Below are positions 42,301-54,300 of a DNA stretch of 64,000 nucleotides, in pieces. The number at the start of each line of letters is the position of its first letter. Position 1 is the first letter of the stretch. The notes below the pieces were generated by a model. It did not search any database and was not told the DNA's origin. It saw nothing but the letters and a program-made list of their open reading frames with translations. The position numbers were made by a program, and so were the translations under genes. This DNA is from Holothuria scabra (Eukaryota > Echinodermata > Holothuroidea > Aspidochirotida > Holothuriidae), in assembly GCA_037179385.1 (NCBI GenBank), contig CM074179.1, forward strand, positions 28,650,046 to 28,714,045, written 5' to 3'.

Positions 42301-45300
42301 AGAAAGACCCCTAGGCCCATTTCTGTCAGTCCTGCCTCAACTTAAATGAGTAGGTGAAAAGGGTATGAAAAGTGACAGTGCATGGCATAGAACTCCAATT
42401 GTATGTGTGGTATAGGGACTAACACTGACGGCACATGCTTTAAGGGGCACTTGGTGAGTCTATTACCTTCCATGATACTCTATTTTCAGAGGCTGAGGAG
42501 GGGGGGATTTAGTCCATTTCCTACAGTGGCAGCTGTGGCACACTGAATTTGAACCAAATTCAACTACAGGGAGCCTAGTATGAACAGCAAAATTGAGTTG
42601 CTAATTCATATATAGTACGGCTGCAGGTTGCATGTAGGGGCCATGCACTTGAAAGAGGATGGTGGGACATTTTTTCTTGGATCTTTTTCTTATTTTTTCT
42701 CATGGATCTATTTTGCTAGTCATATTGGCCGTAAGCAGAGATGCAAACATTTACATCCAGAAATCAGGGAGGCTTCACACAGGAATCAGGGAGATTTTTT
42801 AAAATTACATGCAACTCAATGGGGGAAAGGCTTGCTTGAATCAGGGAGATTGTCATATTTGCTAGTTGGAATGGACAAAATCCTTGAATTTTGAGGGAGT
42901 TTTCTTGAGAATCAGGGAGAGTTGGCACCTCTGCGTAAGCCTGTACTGCAGGCATTAACTTAGTCTCTCAGAATTGGTGCTTGCACTAAAAGAAGTAGCT
43001 ATATTTGTCACCATGCATCACTCACTCTTAGAAATCATCCTTTTCAGTTTTCAGACTTCTGCCTCTCACTTATCTTCAAATGTCACTGTGCTCATAGGGT
43101 ATATGCCATATGACTGGCATGGATTCTTGATTCTTGATAAACTCAAATGTCACTTTTGTTTCATACTATAACGTTACCACCACAGGCTTCCTATGCAAGT
43201 CAGCCCATACAAGTCCGTGGTTACCACTTACAAACATGTCCCAATGTGATGCTGGGTGCACATTGTTGTAACAAAGACCATACAATTGCTTATTTGGTAG
43301 CACTGTAATGTGGCCTGATTTGAGGCCAGAATATCAGCCATTCTGATTTACACAGTTAGCAAGAAAGGCCTGATTTCCATCACATTTCCATCACTGGCAA
43401 GTTGTGCATGCGTACCAGTAATCGAGTACCACATGTAGGCCCTATGTTTATAGGCTATGGCCTGGCTTGATAGTGCCCATATTCATACAGTAGGTCTGCA
43501 ATGGCATGAATGTCAAGACCAGTTACAAATGTCGTACTCATATTGATGAATTCATACCTGTAGCTTACTCAAAACAAATTTACGGTCAGTTGGACTACCA
43601 TAGCTGGAACTGGTACCCGTACCCGTACTCGTACTCATGACCTTGTACCCATACCCGTACCCGTACTCATAGCCTGGTACCCGTACCCGTACCCGTACTC
43701 ATAGCTTGGTACCCGTACCCGTACTCATGATTAATTTTTCTTGGGACTCGTACCCGTACCCGTACTCATGACCAGGTACCCGTACCCGTACTCATGACCT
43801 TGTACCCATACCCGTACCCATACTCATGACCTGGTACCCATACCCGTACTCGTACTCATGGTCCCGTACTCACACTACAACACTGGGTGTAGCATGCTAA
43901 CTTCCCCACCCACACTGTAATGGCCACAAGTTGTTCTTCCCCTCGGGCAGGGTGGGTTTTCGGCATATGATGTTGTGGGTAAGGATTGTCTGCTCATGGG
44001 ATGGCTTATGTAATTTTAGTTTGTTATTGGTTAGTTAAGTTTTCTTTCCTTTTTCCTTGTTTTCCTTTTAGGGAGTGCACTCTCGACAAGTCTTCGGCTT
44101 TTAGTTGCACTTCCTTCCACTCTCATTTTATCTTCTGTAACTTTGTTGAACTATGTTATTGTACATACTTGAGTGGTGAAACAAATATATGAAATGAAAT
44201 GAAGTTGAAAATACCAGATATTTTAGTAATACTGTACTACAGTGTGGTGAAGGTGCTCAATTTGGGATGATTCAAAGACAGGATGCTTATGAAATTCTTA
44301 CGCTATGAACCAATTCAATTCAACTCAATTCAACGTTTTGAGGGTCAGGAAGCCTTTTGGCTCATCGTGGACCCTATGCCAGAGTGAGCGTGGATGAACA
44401 CCGGCGAACTTCGCCTTCTCTTTTCGACTAGTGCTCAGAGGTAACGAGGCAGGCGTGTACTAATAGCTCCCAATCCTGCTCCCGGGACCGCCATTTAACG
44501 TCCCCATCCGACGGACGTGAGCGTATCCCCAGTCTTTCGCCACTTTCCCAAAGGCTGGAGGGGGGGTGGAGGTTATACTTGCTCTGCACTGCTCAACAGC
44601 TGAACTGAGCAACAGCTGAACTGAGCAAACAACTTCCTGAAACGGACAACTTCCTGAAACGGACAACCAAATACCCAATTTTGTAATTCACCAATTTTAA
44701 ACCCCCTCAGCATCACTGTGAACAGCTATGCTGAACAAGTTAATTTTTAGACCCCGGAAAATGCAATGCAATACAATGTATTACCTTTAGCTGAGGGTCT
44801 TTTAGCAGGGTCAAGGGTCAACATATTTTCAATTATCTCCTTAGCATCTGGTTCTAGGGATTCTTCTCCTTCAGGCCAGGGAATATCTGAAACACAAGTA
44901 AATAAAAGTCAAATTTTTACAGACACTGTAGGAAAAAGTAGAGGCCAAGTTATAGCCTTGTAATTAATGCCATTTTTGGTGACATTTTAATATATTTCAT
45001 TTTAATGATGAAAAAAATCATGACTATCAGTGTTCTGCAACCTTTGCACTTCTCCAAATTGTTACAATAGTGGTGGGGGGGACAGAAGCAACTCAGGAAT
45101 ATTCTGCAACACCCAAGATTAATTAAAGGTAAAAGCAAGATTGAACCATGCATTAGCCCCAGATAATGCACAGTAGGGGTCAATGCAAGCAAGGACTCAG
45201 GATGGACCTTCCTGCATCAATCCAAAGCATTATTAAACCCCAAGAGTACATTATTCTTCTCGAATGCACAGTCCTTTATTGTTTAACCGTGTTCATACAT

Positions 45301-48300
45301 ATACAGGACAATATTTTGATCCAAAAGCAGAAAAAAATTTCTCCTTGTAAACTATAGCCACTTTCAAACAGAACAACACTGAGTTAAATAAAGTAGCCTA
45401 AGATGAGTGTGCAGTGTTTATCAATTATGATTGTCATGCATTCATCTCAGAATAATGCACAGTCTAGTGGTCTGATGGTCCAAAGAAACTCAAGATTATT
45501 AATGAAGGGTTAACTTTGTGGTAAATAAGATAGTTTCAAAAGGATTTTGAGAAGACCTGGATGAAAACATAACCTTCTTGTGGCAGTTTCTCAGATATCC
45601 CTGTCATACTATCCTGTAAACTGCCAATAAATCCTAAATTTACCTTCCCTCTTCTCGATAATTTTGTGTTTAACTGGAAACAGGTTCATTGAATTCTTCC
45701 CTTGGGCATTCCCCACTAAAGCAGCCACAGCCACAACCATGGATACAACTGTCAACTCAATCAATCAAACTATGAACTCTTTAGTTTTCACTTAAATAAT
45801 TATCACAGCAAAGATTTTTGAAATAATATAAGTAATCGAAGCAAAATCTTTTTTAAAATAAGGTTTAATCCAGGATTAAACACTATTTGGATAAAAAATA
45901 AAAAAACAACATCACCAATTTATAAATTTCACTCGTTCAGATTTTGCAGCATGGTTTCAATTCAGGTGTAACCAAGCTACATTAATGTTTTGTTTTAAAC
46001 AGTTCAGTCTTACTAATACAATGCCCCCTCCCTTACATCCACCCCTTCCTGAAATATTCATCAGCTTCAATACCATTCCTACCTTACTCCCTTGTCCCAC
46101 AATCTAAGGTCACACATTACCAGCCAGATGTCATTACATCTCCTGTAACCAGCCACAAAATTACATTGATACAGTGTTCATTGTATTTTCAGAGCTAGTG
46201 AAATTTGGACCACTCTCACTATAAAAACTACTGTATTACTGAAATCAGTTATAATTTCAAAATTCGGGCATGTTTGTTTATTCTTACATTCAGTGGATAG
46301 GAGAGTATGCTTCATTTATGAAATGGTTGTGAATGTACCTATAATGTCCAATTAACAGCAGTAAAATATTTTATGCAGCTTTGAACACAGCTACAGTGCT
46401 TTTTTTTTTAACATAATAAGTATTTGGATCTGTTAAGCTGAAAGTTAACAACCACACAATCAAATTTCTGTTTATCTCCCTATTTTTTGCCTCTGATGAA
46501 TGAAAACATACCTACTTTGTGACAAATAGGTTGAAAGATATCCATGATTCTCTGTAGTTTTATTTGATACACTAATTTTTTCACAACTGGAGAGAAGGCT
46601 GTGGCCAGCCAGCTTGACTTGAACCAATAGGTTGGAAACTGGGCCATAAAACTATCTATCTTAACTGATTTCATCACAAGTACCCTGCTATCTTCCACTG
46701 TATAACCCTTTGGCAGTCTTATCTCTTGATATTAGAATAACATCTCACCTCTATTTAGGATGTTTTTGAAGACCAATTCAGGTGTTTGGTCATTGAAAGG
46801 AGGAATACCAGTCAGGAATTCAAACAGGCAAACACCAAGGGCCCAGATGTCTACAGCAGACCCTGTAAAATAAATCAAAGGTTAGTTTAATATTTAGTTG
46901 GATGGGGTTTAACAACACACTAAGATGATTGTGTTTTATAGAATATGCTAGGAAAAAGATGCAATAGTGCTTCAAAAATTGACCACAAATTAAAGGAATG
47001 GCTAAAATCCTACTAAAATTTCTGGACCAATAGAATCATGTCAAAAATTCCTGTAATTCCTGAGAAGCCCAGAAAAAAAAGAAGGATCTGTACACTCAAA
47101 ATCAGGTTTGGCACAATGTGGTACTTTCAGCCAATATGTGAATATTCACAGCAGTCTTTTAGAATGATAGTTATGAGACAGATGCTGTCAACAAAACTGC
47201 AAGGTAAACAATGTGGTCTCTCAGCCCTGTAAGGTAAATAAGCATGAGTAAGGTAAGTGTGGCTAATGCCAGCTTCTGGCTATCACCTCTTTACTTAATG
47301 GGTGGTGCATCATCAATGATCCCAACCATTGCTCTTACTCTGTGCATTTTGTTCGCTGGATAGGTGTCCCACAGTTCTTATCATTTCCATCTTAATTAGC
47401 AATTGATCTTAAAAGGACAGTTATCAGCGTGAGGTAAAGGAGCCTTAAAGAGGTTGGTAATTCACATGCAAGAGTATTCTGCAATGTCAACACAGATGTG
47501 AGACTAGACAGGTTTTAAACTATGATTATAGATTATTTTTATTGGTTTTCAAGTCCCTGTACCAGGGAATAATTTGGAATTCAATTTTGAGTAGCAGTTT
47601 TGAAGATTTTTGAGGTCTTTCACACACTGTTTGTAAAAATGCAATGGTTATGCAATATGCACACAAACAATTGCTACACAATTTTTCATTTGCATAGCAT
47701 AGCGACTTGGCCTGTTTGTGTTACAAATTGAAATGCGATACTGGGTAAAGTATTCCAGGGAATAATTTAGCGTTCAAATTTTGCAGAGCAATTCTGAGTT
47801 TTTCGTCAGGTTTTGTGGTTTTATGGGTTGAAAACTCTATGTTTTTAAGTACAAAATCTGCTATACAAAATTGCATTTGTGTAGCAAATGGACCATTTTG
47901 TGTAGCAAAATGCAATGCGATACTACGTAAATTATTCCCTGCTGTACAAATGTGGTGCAAAATTAAAGTTGTCAAAAACTTGTACAAATAAAATTCTCTT
48001 TTCACACTTAACACTTTAACCTCGAATTCCATCGTTGATGGTGAAGGAAGGACTAAGTCACCCAAATCAATTTGCTATTAAAGTACTCTAACCACAGAAG
48101 TAATATTACATTAAGGCATGGTTTATTAGAATAATCAAAAAATATTATTTCTATTCTGAATGGGTTAATAGGTCTAGTTTGGTCTGTACTAATGATGGCA
48201 GCATTGCAGTATTTGTTGGCTGGAATAGTATAGAATCCAAGCAGGCTATTAAGTGAGAGGATAGCTAAATATACAAACCTTAGGAGAACTATTGGAAGTG

Positions 48301-51300
48301 GCTGTATTCAGACAGGGGATGAATTCAGGTTCACTACTGTTCCTTCTAGGAATACAAGCTGGTTGTTTATACTTTAATTAAATACTTTACACTGAAGTTG
48401 AATTGTACAGACTCTCAGGCCTCGATTTTCAGAGAAATTTATGGTTGTCTTTTGGGCAACCATTTTTCTAATTTAAGGTTTCCACACTGACATTTGGTTG
48501 TCTGAAACATTTTTTGCACCATTACGAAACAGTAATATTTCAAAAAAGGAACCATTGTATGATGGAAAAAGTTGAAAGAGTTGATGGGTCACCACTAAAC
48601 TGCTCCAATCAGAGAGAAAAATGGTTGTCATCGGACAACCAACCTTTCATATTTGGTTGTCCGAGTGGAAGTTTAGTTGTCCCAGACAATCGGACAACCA
48701 TGAAAATTAAGCCCTGTACTCTAGATTTCCTATAAAAGACAGTTTCATGAATTCCATTCCCATGTCAGTATCACTTATTCCCGTTTTGAATCCTTATTCA
48801 TCAAATTTAGAAATTCTATCTATCATCCCCCAGCTGTTCCTTTTAATTGTTTGATGAGAATCTAAGCCAATACTAAGAACAAGACTAGCTTGCTATCTTG
48901 TTGGGGGCTTCAACATTGACTTTCTTCAGTATGGAGAAACCATTTTTGTAGATGAGCCTCATTTCTACTTGATATTTTTATATGTAGATACAAAAACAAC
49001 TCATAGCCCCTACTTAGGTATCTATGTACAGTATGTATGTTTGATTGATAGTGTTGTATTGCATATAGGTTGTAAATAACTTTTCCATTTTCATTGGGAG
49101 TCACACACCGTGTAAAGGCAGTTTTCTTTCTGATGACTTTGTTAAACCCTTTTCCTACAGAACGGGGTCCATCCCCCCATACTGAACTATGTACTTTTCA
49201 AGTACATGGAGTACATATGTACCAGTTCTGTGAAATACTACGTTTTTGTATGGACGCCGCCATATTTGCGGTCCCTACTTCCCAAGAGGATGCATGTGTG
49301 TTAAATACCTCCTGTACAAGCCTATTTCTTGTCCAAAACAAGATAACACACCATAGATTTATACTCAGCTATGCCAGAATGCATCTGAGTGCTGTGGTTT
49401 CGCAGCGAAACCATTCGGATATATAGTCATGGTAAATTATGGTTTCGCAGCAAAACCCTGGCTAAATGAAACGAAATATTAATCACAAGATAAGCATTCA
49501 TATTACACAATCAGAGATACAAGAAATGTTTAAATAAGAAACAGCTCACCATGTGGTTCCTTTTCAAGTATCTCTGGAGCAAGATAATCTGGTGTACCAA
49601 GAATTCTGTCCTGTTGCTCCTGTCTCGGTTGAGGTCCTCTTCGACAGCTTTTTGGTGTTCTCAATGGAGTTTGATAAGGAGTACGGAAGGGAGTTTGGTA
49701 AAGTGGTCTTTCTTCTGAATGGCAGGATGACTGCAGGAATGAATACAATTGCAACAAACAGATTTTATTTGTGATGCATCTCAATAGCACAGCATCTGGT
49801 TGATTTTATGGCTATATGTAGTCTACTTTCACCAAAATATTACAAAGCAGTGGGGGGTGGTTCTCATACTGTGTACTACTATACATTGTACCTGTAGTTG
49901 GGAACTACTGTAGATTGAGTTTAAGGATCAGTTTGCTTCAAGTTGAGCTGGCCAAGCTTTTTTTCCAACTGTGGCTTTATACTGGAGCCACAGACTTATA
50001 TACATGGACAGATCATGTAACACATACGTCCTATCCGTAGATGGTTGCCACCGACTGGGACAAAAAAGGCACACCAAGATGGCCGCCATGAAGGTATAAA
50101 TCATCTGATTTGATGACGACTCTGTAATATTTTAAGCAAAAGTTAAACCTGAATGGGGTAAAATATCATATTCCTGCAATACATGAAGGGATTTTGACCT
50201 TACCTTTTCATATTTCAAAAATATTTCAACTTTCTTGCAAAATCTTGTGATACACTTGAGCAAGTCCAAACTTTCACAAAAAAACCATAGCAGATGGCCA
50301 TCTTGGTGCGCTTTTTCTCACGCGTATGGTAGCGACAACCTACCATGTAGTATGCTCTGTCCATGTATAGGAAGTCTGTGACTGGAGCTTATTTTCCCTC
50401 CTCCATGAACACAGGGAGTGATGACTCAAATGATTAACTGTTATAGTCTTAATTCAATGAGGAGCTCACTATCCATAATGACCACACTTTTTTTATAGCT
50501 GTAAATTAATCACAACCCTTTGAAAAGAGTATTTGGACAAGGAACCTTGATTAATATAAATTGCCAAATGCAGCAGGAAGTCACTCATAGATAAAGATCA
50601 GAAGGGTTGTTATTGTTATTGCCTTATTGTGTTTCCATCTTATTGTATATTTTATGGGGTGTCCTCTACTAGATAAACACCCCTGGGTTTCCTAGAGTGC
50701 TTCCCTTCACAATCTTTTAATTATGTATGCATATGGTGTTTTTATTATTATTTGCACTCATATCTTGAGATTGAATAAAATGTAGATAGGTAGGCCTTGA
50801 GTTTTAGATTTTTCCAGGTGCGCTTCAAATCACACTTCTAAAGAAATTTAAAGGGTGTGGTAGGTATGCTATTTTGTTATACTTTAGCAGATTTTAAGCA
50901 CCACCAATATTCTTCACCTATATGTGAAAAAAAACACTCTCCTCACTGTGATTTGAAGCAAGGGATGGTGTGCAATCGCACTCACATGCTTCACAAGTCA
51001 AGGCCTGGGTAAGAAAATAATTGTTCTACTAACTGAAGCTAACAACCTTCCTCATTATTGATGGGAGAAAGTGGAGGATTACACAGGTTTAATGACTGGA
51101 TTGTTGTACTGGGGATATATAATTTATGGTTTGTAAACTCTAAAGACCTATCCATGTCTGTCTAATGTTTGACCCTTCTCAAATTTGGAAAAGGAAACAG
51201 ATGAGGTTATACTGTCCAGGCATGGATTTCAAGGGGGGACTGGGTCCTTTTAATGCCTCATCCCTCCCTCTTTCGCCACATCAACAATAAAAACACGGGC

Positions 51301-54300
51301 ATTAGCAGCGCAACTCCCTCACACCCCTGCTTTCTCTTGTCAACCCCCCCCCCCTCCTTTTGAAATGTGTGAATCTGGCCCTGCCATCTAGCTGGTAAAA
51401 CATAAACCTTACAAAAATTTAGATGAGTCAAATTTGGTCTTGCCGACTTTGTCATAATGATAATAACAATAATAAATGAACTTACTGAATGCTAAAATTT
51501 ACAAAAGATTCAATAGTTCTTTACAACTCTAACAAAAAGGCCAACTTGAAAAGATGAGTCTTTACACATGACTTAAACTGTGAGAGAGAACGAAAGGAAA
51601 TTTGTAAACAACAGATGAAAAGTAGGTGCATACTTGTAAGATCTAAGTCACAATTGAACCAGCATGTATTTTGGGCCAATCCACCATGTATGACAAGAAA
51701 TTTCTGAACAGGCTAATTGCCAATTTTACTAACCCCAACAAAGAATATAATTTTGATACAATACAATGGCAACAGCCAAACATGGAATTCCTTGTCAAAC
51801 AATGTGTATCAGCTGTTATTTGGTGTTTCAGATTGTAGGAGGCCATTGTGTAAGGATCTTTTTTAGTGTGAGCACTACAAAAAATGTTTTCCACTTTACT
51901 TTTCCATGCTGACGACACAGCGCTCAATTCTAAACCTGAGATACATCCTGCTGTTTACATTGAAGAATCTCACCTTCTCTGATGAGATACGGCCCCTAAA
52001 TTCTGGAGACTTGGCCCCTGTAATTTCTTCATCTGCCTCAAGAAGACCTCTTTCTTGCTGTACCATCTTTTTTCCATCCTCTTTCACTCCTGACTCAATG
52101 CCCCCAAAAGTAACTTCTTTCTCTGTCTTTAACCAATCCATTACCTCTGATAAGTTTTTCACTTTAAATTCATTTGTTTTATTTGAGCCCTTTTCATTTG
52201 TTTTATTGCTTCTTTCTAAGAGATGTTCACTAGCTTTTGTAATTTCAAAGCAACTCTCTTCAGGCATGTTAATATCTTTCTTATTCTCAATTTTAAAAAC
52301 TTTAAATTCTGCAGTCAGTCCACTGTGAGGTACCTCACCTTTCAAAACAACCTTATGAGCTGATTGTAAAGGTGGCGATCCAATTTTTGATAAAGTCCTC
52401 TTCCTTGCAGGCCTTTTCGCAGCAGGTGTGCAACTGATTTCCCAGTTGCAGTTCTTTACAACTTTTTTATCCATCTCCATGTCCTCATTTTTATCACCCC
52501 CGGAGTTTGATAAATGTTTCTGCTGTAAAATCTCACGTTTCAAGAAAGAAGGATGTCCCGGTGTCGACAGGACATTATCCGGTGTCTTAAAATCAGAATA
52601 GGCTGAAATATTTGAATTCTCCTTTTCTTCGTCACCTCTGCTTACACCTTCTCCCCTCTCAGGGGTGAAAGTCTCCATGTGTCTCATGCTACACACTGTT
52701 ACATCAGATGCAACTGATTTTTTATCCCAGGTGCTATTTGGACTGTCATCCTGAGTAGAACTAAACCGTGGCTGAGAAATTTTGCCCGCAGATCTAGCTT
52801 TGCTTATTCCTAAATTAGGAGTTTCTTTTATAAAGGAACCAGTCTTGTTCCTTGCCGAGCAGGGGGTGGCATTTCTATGGTTATCAAATCTCACTAAAGG
52901 GGTACCTGGGACTGTCTTGCTACCTCCTCTGGGATTAAGAGTTTTTAAGCTTTGGTTGGCAAAGGATACTTTCATGCTACACTTTTGGTTGACCTTTGAC
53001 CCCTCGGCTGGAGTGTTGAACAAGGTGCAATCCAGCCCTGATGGTACCACTGGGTTTTTTGGTCTGTTTTCCAGCAATTCTTCTTCATACTGTCTGTTAA
53101 GCTCTTTGTCAAAAGTAGTAAGAGGAGTGCAGGGCTCAATGTATCCTCTTTCATCGATGACAGATTCTGGTGTTCCCTGAAATATAAAAAAAATTTAGTC
53201 TTGTTGAAATTAAATAGGATCCGGATGGAAAGGAACATGCATTTTGTACAGTGATAATACTGCCAACTAAAGCTTTCTGCACTTTCAGAGGAAAAAAATG
53301 TTTTACAACCTTTGTTTGACCTTCCTCTGACTTGATGTCTGCACCAAGTTACGTCAAATTTAAGGTGAAGAGAATATAAATGAATTTTGAAAGTTGTGTA
53401 GGAGAGAGAAATATTTGGATAGCACCAGTGAAAATGACTTTTAAAGGACTTCGAACAGTTTCCCCAAATTCCTTGACCTTAAGATAATGTTAATTTTCAC
53501 AACTTAATCAGGTTTTCCATTGCCATAGGAACATGTAATTGTTTGTTTCTATTTGAACTTGAACCATGTTGGTCAAGTTACTTCCCAAATGTACAAAATG
53601 AACTGACAAAAGAATTGAGTAAGGATTAGATTAGGTGTGACATTGGATATTGAGCATGACATATGCCTTGAGACAGGACTGTGGAGTTAAGGCCTGTATA
53701 CATGAACAACATTTGTAAAACATTCTCAAAACACTTCACCTGCAACAAAACCCAAAACATGCTTGTTTGTGGTTTGTTGCACCGTGTAGACAAAGTAAAA
53801 ACATTTTGAAAATGTCTTGAGAATGTTTTGAAAAGAATTGACCGGACATTTCTTTTGCAACATTTCCAAAACATTTTCAAAACATGCTGTATACCCTGTC
53901 TACACTGTGTAACAAACCTAAAACAAGCATGTTTTTGGATTTGTTGCCAAAGGCTGCTTGGAAATGTTTTGGGAATGCTTTGCAAATGTTGCTCATTTAT
54001 ACAGGCCTTTAGTTGGTTAGATTGAGTTAAAAGGCAGAGATTCCAACCAATTGGTTCAAGTCGAGCGGGCAACAGCCTTTTTTCCAGTTGTGGCTCACTG
54101 GCTTGTTTTCCCTGCCCATTGTTTATGCTGAGCACCAAGCACAATGGCAGAAGGTTCCACTATAAAGTCTTCAGTATGATCTATACAGGACTCAAGCACC
54201 CGACCTCCCAACTGCAAGTCAGGTGCTTTAACCACTAGAGCATGCAGTTGGTCAAGGACAGGACTGTGAAACTTATAAGAAACAAAACACATGGATTTGG

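Larger units (their letters stand above)
39033..43885. mobile_element. hAT-type element, 4853 bp, with GTACCCGTACTCATG arrays at both ends
   Basis: Left end CAGTGTTGTAGTACCCGTAC, right end (inverted) CAGTGTTGTAGTGTGAGTAC, with perfect 8-bp duplications GGTGTAGC at 39025-39032 and 43886-43893. Inside each end lies an array of about 300 bp (39043-39350 and 43606-43870) of GTACCCGTACTCATGACCTG-type units in the same orientation. The 4.2 kb between holds no transposase frame. Either it is one large non-autonomous element, or a short one later split by other insertions. Confidence 0.88.

Noticed and set aside
47721..48065. 114-codon minus-strand open frame
   Set aside because: It mostly overlaps the dimeric MITE and shows no domain.
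53626..54144. 172-codon open frame on the minus strand
   Set aside because: It covers a Harbinger-like MITE and part of a SINE, so the frame is incidental.
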